A DNA stretch of 64,000 bases from the NCBI GenBank assembly GCA_030429735.1, contig JAUIET010000006.1:1-64000 (forward strand), in the 5' to 3' direction. The translations under genes and the position numbers were made by a program. Below, in pieces: positions 1-8,861 of the stretch (its first letter is position 1; every line of letters begins with the position of its first letter). This DNA comes from Gammaproteobacteria bacterium (GTDB taxonomy: Bacteria; Pseudomonadota; Gammaproteobacteria; Pseudomonadales; JAUIET01). Below the pieces are notes generated by a model, which did not search any database, was not told the DNA's origin, and saw only the letters and a list, made by a program, of their open reading frames with translations.

Positions 1-56
1 ATTCAAAATCCCTTGTCCGTGAGGACGTGCCGGTTCGAGTCCGGCCTCTGGTACCA
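1..56 (+). tRNA. tRNA-Leu(CAA), 3' part only
   Basis: The window opens inside a tRNA. It shows the anticodon loop TTCAAAA (anticodon CAA), the 3' side of the anticodon stem, a long class II variable arm (TGTCCGTGAGGACGT), a T arm with GGTTCGAGTCC, and the acceptor end CTCTGGT-A-CCA with an encoded CCA. The long variable arm plus the CAA anticodon identifies leucine. The 5' half lies outside the window. Confidence 0.93.
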
Positions 57-69
57 ACTCTTTACATGT

Positions 70-474
70 TCACGCGTATGCGCCATCGCGCTGTGAACGA
101 TGATCGTCAATTCCGACCAGAGTATCGAACAAGCGGTCTGAACTAAACGGCTTCTCGATCAGATCTGTAGCACCACATTCGTAGGCTTTTTCGCGCAAAC
201 CCGGTTTTTTGCTGGCTGTGATAAATACCTTATCAATCCGTTTGTCCGCGAGTCGGTCAAGTGTTTTTGCCAATTCAAAACCATCTCCGCCAGGCATATT
301 TATATCCAGCAAGGCGATGTCCGGCATGGATCGCTTTGCCTGCACGCAAGCGCTGCTGCTATCACGAGCCACCATTACAGTGTAACCCGCATGCTCGAGG
401 CGCAACTTAAGCGCGGCGAGTATGGGGCCGTCGTCGTCAACAACCAATATTTTTGTTTCGCTACGGTCTTTCAT
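70..474 (-). CDS. Single-domain response regulator (CheY-like)
   Basis: This 134-residue protein is only a receiver domain. The acidic pocket is D13-D14-D15, the phospho-acceptor is D57 in the context LLDINMP, and T86 and K108 (IEKPF) complete the active site. The start is the ATG at 474, preceded by AAGGAG; the frame stays open further upstream but has no comparable ribosome site. It follows a hybrid kinase on the same strand (38 bp gap), its likely phosphodonor. It aligns without gaps to the regulator at 5159-5563, so the two kinase/regulator pairs are duplicates. No output domain is present, so it probably signals by protein contact. Confidence 0.93.
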   Translation of the reverse strand: MKDRSETKILVVDDDGPILAALKLRLEHAGYTVMVARDSSSACVQAKRSMPDIALLDINMPGGDGFELAKTLDRLADKRIDKVFITASKKPGLREKAYECGATDLIEKPFSSDRLFDTLVGIDDHRSQRDGAYA

Positions 475-511
475 AATGAACTCCTTATCAAGCTCTGAGT
501 AAGTATTGAAG

Positions 512-1720
512 TTATGGTCCGTGGTTATTCGGTATTTGAGCGGTAAACACGCAACCTTCACCCGGCGTGCTTTGCAAGGTCAGTTTGCCACCGTGCAAAC
601 AGGCAATCGAGCGACACAGGAACAGGCCAACACCCATCCCTTCATGGTGCTCAAATTCGTCTTCGTTGGCCTGTTTGATTTGATAGAACTTGTCAAACAC
701 TCGTTGCCGGTGAGCTTGTTCGATGCCTGGCCCTGAATCAGCTACTGACAGCGAAACAAATGTTTTGTCTGTTGTGTTAAGCGTGACCCGTATATCACCT
801 GAGGCGCAGCTGTGTTTGATTGCATTACTCAACAGGTGAGACAAGAGTTGCGAGATTCTAAATTCATCGCAGCAAATCGATCGTGGCCGACCCTGAATAT
901 CGATGTCAATCGAGATGCCTTGCCGTCTGGCAACCGCACTGTGACGGGCAACTACATTTCTAACCAGCTGCTCCAGGTCACATGGTTTGTTGCGCAAAAC
1001 CAGCATGCCATTTTCCATAGCAGCGGTATCAAGCAGATCATGTATCAAGTCGCGAAGTGAATCACAGCACTCAATTGCGTGGGTCAACAGCTCTTTTTGA
1101 GACGGGCTGGCTTCGCCACAGACGCCATCCAGCACCAATGAGACATATTCCCTTGCTCCTGCAAGCGGCGATTTAAGCTCATGTGAAACAGCCTCATAAA
1201 ACGAACCTATGTGTTGCTTCTGTATTGCCAGCTCACGATTGTTCTGCTGAATAACAACGTCTTTTGTTGCATTGTCCCTCTGCAGCTTGCTCTTCTCAAG
1301 CGCATGGCTAATACAGCGATACATTGCTGCTGTGGACAGATCGGCAATCGCGAGAGCGTCCGTTACGCCACAACGATTTAGCGTTTCCAAGCGCTGTCGG
1401 TCGTATTCTTTGCACAGTGCGATGATCGGTAAGTGATCATCACGTGCCACGGAACGGATTGAGCCAATACAGTCGGCGGGCGATGGCGAATTATCTGGCG
1501 TCAGTGCAACAAAAATAATATCCGGAACACGTGCCGATATCATCGCCAGCGCGCCCTGCAGTTGATCAGCACCACGAACGGAAACCGTTTCGAAAGCGTC
1601 TTTACAGCAATCTATAAACCTTTGCCGGCCCACTCTATCCGGATCAATGAGCAGCAACTCAACTGGCGTGCACTGCGTAAGTGAAGCATTCGCGCCAGAA
1701 AAGCCTACCAGCGACGTCAT
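512..1720 (-). CDS. Hybrid histidine kinase with degenerate N-terminal receiver
   Basis: This is a soluble kinase of about 402 residues: an N-terminal receiver-like domain (about 20-140), a coiled linker, HisKA with H180 in VSHELKSPLAG, and HATPase_c with N, G1 (DSGPGI) and G2 (GMGVGLFL) boxes. It is a clear paralogue of the kinase at 3806-5104. Unlike that copy, its receiver has Ala (A72) at the phospho-acceptor site, Cys (C103) for the conserved Thr and Ile (I125) for the conserved Lys, so it should not be phosphorylated. The kinase core looks intact. The ATG at 1720 is the first ATG; the open frame reaches a TTG at 1852. It is probably co-transcribed with the downstream response regulator. 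No transmembrane segment is seen. Confidence 0.9.
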   Translation of the reverse strand: MTSLVGFSGANASLTQCTPVELLLIDPDRVGRQRFIDCCKDAFETVSVRGADQLQGALAMISARVPDIIFVALTPDNSPSPADCIGSIRSVARDDHLPIIALCKEYDRQRLETLNRCGVTDALAIADLSTAAMYRCISHALEKSKLQRDNATKDVVIQQNNRELAIQKQHIGSFYEAVSHELKSPLAGAREYVSLVLDGVCGEASPSQKELLTHAIECCDSLRDLIHDLLDTAAMENGMLVLRNKPCDLEQLVRNVVARHSAVARRQGISIDIDIQGRPRSICCDEFRISQLLSHLLSNAIKHSCASGDIRVTLNTTDKTFVSLSVADSGPGIEQAHRQRVFDKFYQIKQANEDEFEHHEGMGVGLFLCRSIACLHGGKLTLQSTPGEGCVFTAQIPNNHGP

Positions 1721-2059
1721 TGAGACACGTACATCAAGGCAGCAACGACCAATAATTGCACAGCTAGCTGGCACTGAGCCTGGATCGTTGGGTGAATGGC
1801 GGCGTCGACAGGTTTCATTACCTATGTATAGATAATGACCTCTAATCAGCAAAGGTGATTCGTCGATACAGCTGTGACCCGATCTACAATTCGCGAGGTT
1901 GCCTATTTTTCAACCTATCGCGTACAAACGGGCTCAGCAGACCTTTCAATTGCGCATTACACTGAAAACAGGTGCAGTTCTAAATTTAACGAAACCATTG
2001 GCGCGCATGGCTGCTGTCAGTAAACCAGCAACCCGCCGAAGTGCATAACCGCAAAAACG
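1721..2059. other. Divergent intergenic region, likely promoters
   Basis: A 339-bp gap between divergently transcribed kinase genes. I see no credible ORF, tRNA or strong hairpin. It should hold the promoters of both signalling units, but no sigma-70 pair stands out. Confidence 0.4.
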
Positions 2060-3520
2060 ATGCATAGATTCCCAAGAACTCGAACCCGTTACTTGTGTGC
2101 CGCACTAGCAGCGGTAATTTGTGCGCTTGATATATGGTTGCGATTGGGCGTGGCCGTGGGCGTGTGCTATATCGCTGTGATCTGGCTGGCAGCCCGCGAT
2201 GTGTATCCGCGATACCTGTTAGTAACGTCCGGAATTTGCATGTTGTTGATTTTGCTCGGAGCCTATTTTTCACCTGCCGGTAGTGATCCGCTGGATGCAT
2301 TTATTAACCGCGGTCTATCGCTCGGCGCAGTAGGTCTGATTACGTATATCCTGCTAAACCAGCAACGCACCAACAAGTTGCAAGCCAGGCTGGCGAGTAT
2401 CATTGAAACCACGGACGACGCGATTTCGGCGATGGATACCTTGGGTCGTATTACCGACTGGAACCCCAGCGCAGAAAAGCTCTATGGGTATACAGCCGCA
2501 GAGGTGATTGGCACCGGTGCAGACTTCACGGTACCTGCCGAGCTTCAGCATGAAAGAGACTATATCGCGCTGCAATTGGAAAAATACGGTGCGGTCAATA
2601 ATTTTGAAACCGAGCGACTCCATAAAGATGGCCACCGTATTCCGGTATCAATTACCGTATCTTACATGCGCGATTCCTATGGTTCGGTCGTCGGGGTGTC
2701 TTCTCTAATACGCAACTTAAGCAATCTGCAGGAATTGATAAATTATCAGGATAAACTGAACAACGAGCTAACACACACAAATGATGCACTGCAGCAGAGT
2801 AATATGGATCTGCAACAGTTTGCCTATACCGCATCACACGATCTTCAGGCGCCACTGCGGCGCATCCGCAGTTTCATTCAGATTCTGCAATCAGATCATA
2901 GTGACAACCTGGATGAGCTGGGCAAACAATGGTTGCAACGAACGGTTGACGGCGTGGGTGAGATGCACACTCTGATAGAAGATCTGTTGTCCTTTTCAAG
3001 GGTGGAATCAGAGCATCGTCCACTGATTGACGTTAATCTCAACGACATCATGGACAAGGTACGCAGCCTTCAAGATGAAAGAACCGACAGCAACAACGTC
3101 ATTATTACATCCGACGAGCTACCCGTAATAAGCGCAGACCCAACTCAAATGCTGCAGCTGTTCAGCAATTTGATATCAAATGGACTCAAGTACAACGACA
3201 ATGAAACGCCAACCGTTCACGTATCGTCACAAACCTACGCCGGACAAACAGTACTGAGTTTCCGTGACAATGGCATTGGCATTAAGCCCGAACATCACGA
3301 TCGCATATTTGAGATATTCAATCGGCTGCACAGCGCACAAGATTACTCCGGCACTGGTATTGGTCTGGCGATCTGCCGGCGAATTGCCATCAAGCACGGA
3401 GGAAATCTGTGGCTGGAATCAGAATTGGGCAAGGGCAGCGTGTTTTATTGCGCCATCCCGCAGCCAGTCACCAACAAACACTCGCCGAGTGGACCTGTAG
3501 ACATCGCGACCCCTGCTTAA
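2060..3520 (+). CDS. Membrane PAS sensor histidine kinase
   Basis: The 486-residue protein has an N-terminal membrane region of about four hydrophobic segments (residues about 10-100, MASE-like, no family named). A PAS domain follows (about 110-225, with ITDWNPSAEKLYGY), then a short coiled coil, HisKA with the phospho-His in TASHDLQAPLRRIRSF, and HATPase_c with NLISNGLKYN, DNGIGI and GTGIGLAI. The DHp type (SHDL-x-PLR) matches phytochrome-class kinases and the kinase at 6140-7915. It differs from the SHELKSPLAG pair on either side. It has no receiver of its own. The ATG at 2060 is the first in frame, with a weak ribosome site. Confidence 0.92.
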   Translation: MHRFPRTRTRYLCAALAAVICALDIWLRLGVAVGVCYIAVIWLAARDVYPRYLLVTSGICMLLILLGAYFSPAGSDPLDAFINRGLSLGAVGLITYILLNQQRTNKLQARLASIIETTDDAISAMDTLGRITDWNPSAEKLYGYTAAEVIGTGADFTVPAELQHERDYIALQLEKYGAVNNFETERLHKDGHRIPVSITVSYMRDSYGSVVGVSSLIRNLSNLQELINYQDKLNNELTHTNDALQQSNMDLQQFAYTASHDLQAPLRRIRSFIQILQSDHSDNLDELGKQWLQRTVDGVGEMHTLIEDLLSFSRVESEHRPLIDVNLNDIMDKVRSLQDERTDSNNVIITSDELPVISADPTQMLQLFSNLISNGLKYNDNETPTVHVSSQTYAGQTVLSFRDNGIGIKPEHHDRIFEIFNRLHSAQDYSGTGIGLAICRRIAIKHGGNLWLESELGKGSVFYCAIPQPVTNKHSPSGPVDIATPA

Positions 3521-3805
3521 CAAGCCAGATCCTTACGCACACCCGGCGCTTCTGACTATATTTTAACCTGATTAATTCTTGCGTGAATCCTGTGATCCAG
3601 CGCACGACAATTCCTTACGAATTCAGTGTATTTTCGCCTGTATGGGCTATAAATAAAGTATGAATAGAGAAATTAGAAGCCACTAACAGGCGTCGTTATG
3701 AGCTGCTTGATCTCGCGAAATGCGGGAAGCAATGCCACACCAACAATAATTCTTGAAAGTGCAACGGGCAGATTTCGGCTGCATAGATCTCTGGAGAAAT
3801 AGCCT

Positions 3806-5104
3806 ATGGAATTTACAGAGCTGATGGAAATGGTGTCCACTCGCGACAGCGACGCGACAGACTTTGAGCATGACATTGAATTAGCAACGCCGAACACGCA
3901 CACCGCATACTTCAGCGGTGAACGAGATCCGAACGATCCGATACTTGCATTGATTGTCGATGACAGTGAGGCAGACAGAGTATTGCTGCAGCACTACATA
4001 AACCAAACGGGTGAAGCCATTCATGTTATTCAGAGTCGAGACCTGGAAGACGCCTTTGAGCAGCTGAGCCAGCAGCCCATCGACATAGTACTTCTGGACT
4101 ATTTATTACCTGAAGGGGTGCTCGGACCAGAGCACATTCCTGAAATTCGCAGCGTCGCCAGGAATAGACACTTACCAATTGTGGTGCTCACCGGCTACGG
4201 CGATGAAAGGAAAGCAGCTGATGCGTTTAAAGACGGTGCCTCTGATTACCTCAGCAAAAACGATATTTCTCCCGGCAGTATTTATCGGTCAATCTCAAAT
4301 GCCCTGGACAAAGCCAACCTGGAAAGACAGGTGGAGCACAATCGTGCTGTCATCATGCAAACCAACCGCAAGTTGCGGCAACAAAATGCCCAGATACGCT
4401 CGTTCTACCAGACCGTGTCGCATGAACTGAAATCGCCACTTGCGGGTGCGAAGGAATTTACCTCGCTGGTGTTGGATGGCATTGGCGGCGACATCAACGA
4501 AAAACAGGAAACCTGGTTAAAGTACGCAAATCAATGCTGGGATACGCTGAACAAACTGATTGACGATCTTCTGGACTCAGCGGCCATAGAGAATGGCAAG
4601 CTGCGAATTGAACCCGAATACAGTGACGTCGACGACATAGCCCGGCAATGTCTGCGCCGCTATCAGATCACTGCGAAAAGAAAAGATATTGAGCTCAGTT
4701 ACCAGTGCACGGCGAAGAACACCAAGCTGATGTGCGACCCGTTACGCATTGAGCAGTTAATGTCTAATTTGCTCAGCAATGCGATAAAGGCAACACCAGA
4801 AGGCGGAAGCATAGCGTTTAATCTTGAAAGTGACGCCAGCGGCAAAATGATGAGCATTGCCGTGAAAGACACGGGCTGCGGAATACCAAAGGACAAATTG
4901 CTGGATGTATTCGAGAAGTTTCACCAGCTCGACTCAGAAGCTGGAACAGGTGGCAAACAACCCGGTATGGGGCTGGGCCTGTTCCTGTGTAAAACGATTG
5001 TTGAACTACATGGAGGTGAAATCGTTGTTCGCAGCGAGCCAGGAAAAGGCAGTGAGTTCAGAGCAATGCTGCCTGTTAAACCAACTAATGAAGTGACTGA
5101 ATAA
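3806..5104 (+). CDS. Receiver-histidine kinase hybrid
   Basis: The 432-residue protein has an N-terminal receiver domain with a full active site (D52/D53, D98 in VLLDYLLP, T129, K151). A helical linker leads to HisKA with H206 in VSHELKSPLAG and HATPase_c with NLLSNAIKA, DTGCGI and GMGLGLFL. The start ATG is preceded by GGAGAA. With the regulator at 5159-5563 it forms a pair duplicated from, or parental to, the pair at 70-1720. The N-terminal receiver probably lets an upstream kinase tune this kinase. No membrane segments are seen. Confidence 0.93.
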   Translation: MEFTELMEMVSTRDSDATDFEHDIELATPNTHTAYFSGERDPNDPILALIVDDSEADRVLLQHYINQTGEAIHVIQSRDLEDAFEQLSQQPIDIVLLDYLLPEGVLGPEHIPEIRSVARNRHLPIVVLTGYGDERKAADAFKDGASDYLSKNDISPGSIYRSISNALDKANLERQVEHNRAVIMQTNRKLRQQNAQIRSFYQTVSHELKSPLAGAKEFTSLVLDGIGGDINEKQETWLKYANQCWDTLNKLIDDLLDSAAIENGKLRIEPEYSDVDDIARQCLRRYQITAKRKDIELSYQCTAKNTKLMCDPLRIEQLMSNLLSNAIKATPEGGSIAFNLESDASGKMMSIAVKDTGCGIPKDKLLDVFEKFHQLDSEAGTGGKQPGMGLGLFLCKTIVELHGGEIVVRSEPGKGSEFRAMLPVKPTNEVTE

Positions 5105-5158
5105 ATCAGGCCTTCAACACATTTTTAATGACAATCTGAGTGGTACAGGAGAACTGTC

Positions 5159-5563
5159 ATGAAATCCGCAAAAAATACTACAATACTTATCGTCGATGAT
5201 GAATCACCCATACTCCAGGCCCTCAGAATCCGCCTGGAACACGCAAGATACGAAGTAATAGCAGCCAGAGACGTTGCAACAGCGTGCCAACTGGCACGGG
5301 AGAATGTGCCTGATATTGCATTGCTTGACGTCAACCTGCCTGGCGGTACAGGTTTTGAGCTTGCCGATAAGCTGGACAGGTTGTCACAGAAAACAATCTA
5401 TAAAGTGTTCATCTCCGCAAGTCGAAATAAGGAAAACCACGATCGCGCCTGGAAATGCGGCGCGGTTGCGTATCTTGAAAAGCCGTTCAGTACTGACCAG
5501 CTGTTCGATGCCTTGACTGAAATCGATGAAAGGCGCTTTTCCTTACCTGATGCATTCGCCTGA
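5159..5563 (+). CDS. Single-domain response regulator (CheY-like)
   Basis: A 134-residue stand-alone receiver with D13/D14, phospho-acceptor D57 (ALLDVNLPGG), Ser at 86 for the usual Thr, and K108 (LEKPF). It lies 54 bp after the hybrid kinase. It is the same length as the regulator at 70-474 and aligns to it without gaps, including the run RLEHA and the C-terminal IDE/D-containing tail. The partner kinase is almost certainly the gene upstream. Confidence 0.93.
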   Translation: MKSAKNTTILIVDDESPILQALRIRLEHARYEVIAARDVATACQLARENVPDIALLDVNLPGGTGFELADKLDRLSQKTIYKVFISASRNKENHDRAWKCGAVAYLEKPFSTDQLFDALTEIDERRFSLPDAFA

Positions 5564-5697
5564 TTGCGAGGACAGCAACTGGATTATCCCGAGCGATACA
5601 ACTAAGCTTTTTTAAAGACCTGGCAGCTAAGCAACTCTCCACAGCTGGATCCAGACTTTAGTCCAACAATAACAAGCGGTATTCAAGAGGACACGAT

Positions 5698-6150
5698 TTG
5701 AGAAACCGAAGGCTCGATCGAGGTGTTGCGGAGATTCTCCTCGTGGAGGATAACCCAGGAGATGTGTTTCTCGCAAAAGAAGCATTTCGTCTGGGCCAAC
5801 TGCAGCCCAATATCAGCGTTGCAGAAGACGGCATGAAAGCACTGCAAATGCTGAAGAAAGTGGGCCCATACTCAGAGCAACCTCGCCCTGATTTGATCTT
5901 ACTCGACCTGAATTTACCGCGAAAGGACGGCCGTGAGTTACTCGAAGACGTAAAATGTGACCCTGCATTGCAACGCATACCGATCGTAGTGCTGACCAGC
6001 TCATGCGCCGAAGATGATGTATCTGATGCCTATGACCTGCATGCAAATGGTTACCTGGTCAAGCCACCGGATATGACAAGCTTCGTCGATATGGTAGCAG
6101 CCATAGAGAATTTCTGGTTGCGCGCAGTTGAACTCGCGGATGCCTGCTAG
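5698..6150 (+). CDS. Rcp1-type response regulator
   Basis: A 150-residue receiver of the Rcp1 class, which typically serves phytochrome-like kinases. It has LLVEDNPGD, the phospho-acceptor in LILLDLNLPRKDG, VVLTSSCAEDD and the lysine in LVKPPDM. The start appears to be TTG at 5698, with AGAGGA seven bases upstream; I see no good ATG nearby. Its end overlaps the next kinase gene, so the two are translationally coupled and probably a cognate pair. Confidence 0.9.
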   Translation: MRNRRLDRGVAEILLVEDNPGDVFLAKEAFRLGQLQPNISVAEDGMKALQMLKKVGPYSEQPRPDLILLDLNLPRKDGRELLEDVKCDPALQRIPIVVLTSSCAEDDVSDAYDLHANGYLVKPPDMTSFVDMVAAIENFWLRAVELADAC

Positions 6151-7915
6151 AAAAAACTCCTTGTTACGACTGCTCTACCACCCGGCCTCAGCCTGGGTGG
6201 CTTTGGCGATAGGATGCGTGCTAAGTCTGGCCATATCCAAGGCGTACCTTCTTTCTGTAGAAAAGAACTTCGAACATCGCTTCGCCGCGCAATCGGACCG
6301 GCTTGCCGGGCAAACGCATGATCGTATTCAAGGTGTTGCTTTCGAATTGCGAAGAATTGCCAGCGCCTACGCAGCATTTTCAGAACAAGGCGGTTTCGCG
6401 TGGCATAAGTACATCGACTCCTTGCAAGAATTGGCCAAAGATACGGCCGTTGTTGATCTGCGATTTGCGCGGCTGCAAGCAGAGCTTGTCAATAAGTCGG
6501 ATTATCTAGCCCACCCGGTAGTACACGACTGGCTCAGGAATTCACTCCCTGAAATCTGGACCAAGAACGGAGAACTTAACGCCGTATCAATTTCGCCTGC
6601 CTTTCGGTGGAATGATGCACTTACACGGGGCGACGAGGCACATTTCGCAATGATTGCGCCCGTGCTTGATCAACAGGGTCAGCACGCCGGTTGGTTGCTT
6701 GCACGCGTTAGCAGCCGAAAACTAGTGAATTACGCGGCACCATCAGATGGCTCAATTATCGATCTACAGTTGTTTCACGGGCAATCCACGGAGCAAAGTG
6801 CATTGCTGTATGGTACTAACAGGGTAAATCAAATCGCTGCTGCAGATGACCCACAAGACGTACTGACCTTATCAAGACCACTTCTCGTCGAAGGTCATCC
6901 CTGGACTCTGCGTCTGCATTCCACGGCCAGAGTTGGCTCGGCGCTGCCCTCGCTGCTGATTGGTGCCAATCTGTTCGTTCACTTGTTATTGGTGGTGATT
7001 ATTTTTGGAATCTTGTATTCGCACAAATTCGTCAGACTCAAAGGTGAACAAACTGCAGAAAAATTGCGGCAAAGTAAGCGCGGGCTGGAAAAAGAAATTG
7101 AGAAGCGCACAGAGCAATTACAGGATAAGGTAGATGAAGCCGAAGAACTTGTAGCGCAGCTCACCAATATGAATGACGAGTTACGGCAGTTTACCTACGT
7201 AGCATCACATGACCTGAACGAACCGTTGCGCATGATCGTCAGCTTTACCGATTTGCTCTATCAAAAATATTCTGACAATCTGGACGACACAGCTAAGCAG
7301 TACATGAGCATTTCCGCCGAGAGTGCGCGCAGAATGCAAGCCATGCTGGGAGACCTGCTCGACTACACCAAGCTTGAGAACAATACCGAACGCTATACTC
7401 ACGTGCAATGTGGTGCTGAGCTTGAGTGCGTACTGATAGAGTTTTGCCTGGAAATCGAAAACAATGCGATCGAGATAGTACACGACAAGCTGCCCGTGAT
7501 TGTTTGTAATCGTGCACGGTTCGTGGCATTGATCAAAAACTTGATCGGCAATGCATTGCGCTACCGCAGAACCGATTGTCGCACCCTCATACAAATTAGT
7601 GTTGAGCAGGAGGATGACCATTGGGTGTTTTCAGTCAAAGACAATGGCATCGGTATCGAGGAGCGCTACTTTGACAGAATTTTTGAGCCGTTCAAACGTT
7701 TGCATGCTTACCATGAATTCGCGGGTACCGGCCTGGGGCTGGCAATTTGTCGAAAGGTTGCTGAGAGCTGGGGGGGTGAGTTGTGGCTTGAATCCCAGCT
7801 TGGGCAAGGCAGCACGTTCTACTTCACAATTCCTAAGAATCTGAACCCGGCACTGCACCATGACGACGCCGCAAACGACAAGGCACAACTGCATTCCTCG
7901 ATCGCAGCTGCGTGA
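6140..7915 (+). CDS. Transmembrane sensor histidine kinase
   Basis: A kinase of about 591 residues. One N-terminal transmembrane helix is followed by a large periplasmic sensor region (about 40-275, CHASE-like by layout), a second transmembrane helix (about 275-300) and a coiled coil. HisKA has its phospho-His in YVASHDLNEPLRM, and HATPase_c has NLIGNALRYR, DNGIGI and GTGLGLAI. The ATG at 6140 overlaps the Rcp1-like regulator by 11 bp; a TTG at 6128 in the same frame is possible. The architecture fits a surface sensor passing phosphate to the regulator just upstream. Confidence 0.92.
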   Translation: MPARKNSLLRLLYHPASAWVALAIGCVLSLAISKAYLLSVEKNFEHRFAAQSDRLAGQTHDRIQGVAFELRRIASAYAAFSEQGGFAWHKYIDSLQELAKDTAVVDLRFARLQAELVNKSDYLAHPVVHDWLRNSLPEIWTKNGELNAVSISPAFRWNDALTRGDEAHFAMIAPVLDQQGQHAGWLLARVSSRKLVNYAAPSDGSIIDLQLFHGQSTEQSALLYGTNRVNQIAAADDPQDVLTLSRPLLVEGHPWTLRLHSTARVGSALPSLLIGANLFVHLLLVVIIFGILYSHKFVRLKGEQTAEKLRQSKRGLEKEIEKRTEQLQDKVDEAEELVAQLTNMNDELRQFTYVASHDLNEPLRMIVSFTDLLYQKYSDNLDDTAKQYMSISAESARRMQAMLGDLLDYTKLENNTERYTHVQCGAELECVLIEFCLEIENNAIEIVHDKLPVIVCNRARFVALIKNLIGNALRYRRTDCRTLIQISVEQEDDHWVFSVKDNGIGIEERYFDRIFEPFKRLHAYHEFAGTGLGLAICRKVAESWGGELWLESQLGQGSTFYFTIPKNLNPALHHDDAANDKAQLHSSIAAA

Positions 7916-7921
7916 ACAGAA

Positions 7922-8317
7922 TTAGTTTTTGAGGCCCAGGTCTTGGCGTCTAAAGGTCCGCCCCAAACGCCGTTGCTGAACCTGCTGTTCCATCTGACTG
8001 CGCATTGTTGTGTCTGTAAGCAACACCCACACTGAGCCATCGGCAACAAATACATCAACACTTGCGTACTGCGCCCTCAGCAATTGAACTCGTTCGAAAT
8101 GCAACTGCTGTTGATTCTGCTCTAACACGCCTTCCAGCATTGGGAACTGCTGAGTGACTGAGTCACCTATGGTCAAGGTATCCAATGAGTAACGCGCCAA
8201 AGCGCCACCCAGGGAGACCAGATTGTGCCGGGCATTCACTTGCAGATACGCTGGGCTATTGGCACTGCTAAGGCCTTCAACAAACGCTAGTACTGGAGTG
8301 GGCAAAACAGGTGTCAT
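7922..8317 (-). CDS. PAS-like small protein of the GTPase operon
   Basis: A 131-residue protein resembling the small PAS-like proteins found beside bacterial small GTPases and cyclases. It has a Leu/Val-rich start, GGALARYSLDTLTIGD, FPMLEGVL, and a late strand SVWVLLTDTT followed by a basic Gln-rich tail. I recognise the fold from this pattern only; the ligand is unknown. It is the last gene of a four-gene minus-strand unit, 20 bp after the small GTPase. Its 3' end faces the kinase at 6140-7915 with only 6 bp between the stops. Confidence 0.7.
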   Translation of the reverse strand: MTPVLPTPVLAFVEGLSSANSPAYLQVNARHNLVSLGGALARYSLDTLTIGDSVTQQFPMLEGVLEQNQQQLHFERVQLLRAQYASVDVFVADGSVWVLLTDTTMRSQMEQQVQQRRLGRTFRRQDLGLKN

Positions 8318-8337
8318 TGAGCTATTAGCCTCTGAAT

Positions 8338-8832
8338 TTACTGCTGCAGCCTGGTGGCCAGGCTGACGAACATTTGTTCTACATTCTGTCCAGTCTTGGC
8401 ACTGGTCTCGAAGGTTGCCAAAGCACCTGACTTGAGGGTCTCCAATCCGTCAGAGGTAAGTACCCATTGCTCTCTTAAGTCTGCTTTGTTGATCGCCAAA
8501 ACGTAGTCAAGCGCGCCATGTTTCTGCTCGATCAGTTTCTGCATTTGACTCGCGTGCTGCAAGGTATGCGCCCGAGTTGGATCAAGCACCAATATGTAAG
8601 CGGCCATGCCCTTCAAATACACTGGCAGCGCTATCTCGCCGCCTTCGTCACCCTGCACATCCCAGATCACCAGGGAGACCGAATTGTCACGCAAGGTAAC
8701 AACTTTTTTGTCTATTTTCACACCGAGCGTCGTCTGGTATTGCTCGGAAAAAATACTGTCGACGTACTGTCTGACAAGACTTGTCTTGCCAACAGCAAAG
8801 GTTCCCAGCATACAAATTTTTCTCTGAATCAT
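8338..8832 (-). CDS. Ras/Rab-like small GTPase
   Basis: A 164-residue single-domain GTPase. The P-loop is GTFAVGKTSL, switch I carries TTLGVKI, G3 is WDVQGDE, G4 is NKAD and G5 is TSAKTG. Prokaryotic Ras/Rab-like GTPases are known (the MglA family is one example), and this one is closer in look to the Rab type. The position of Ras Gln61 is Asp here (DVQGD), which may mean low intrinsic hydrolysis or a different GAP mechanism. Partners are probably the PAS-like protein downstream and the membrane DUF protein upstream. Confidence 0.9.
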   Translation of the reverse strand: MIQRKICMLGTFAVGKTSLVRQYVDSIFSEQYQTTLGVKIDKKVVTLRDNSVSLVIWDVQGDEGGEIALPVYLKGMAAYILVLDPTRAHTLQHASQMQKLIEQKHGALDYVLAINKADLREQWVLTSDGLETLKSGALATFETSAKTGQNVEQMFVSLATRLQQ

Positions 8833-8861
8833 CCGTAATATCCGTCTCGGTCAACAGCCCG

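Noticed and set aside
1-7915. Genomic island inserted at tRNA-Leu
   Set aside because: The tRNA end is a common integration site, but no integrase, direct repeat or transposase is visible in the window.
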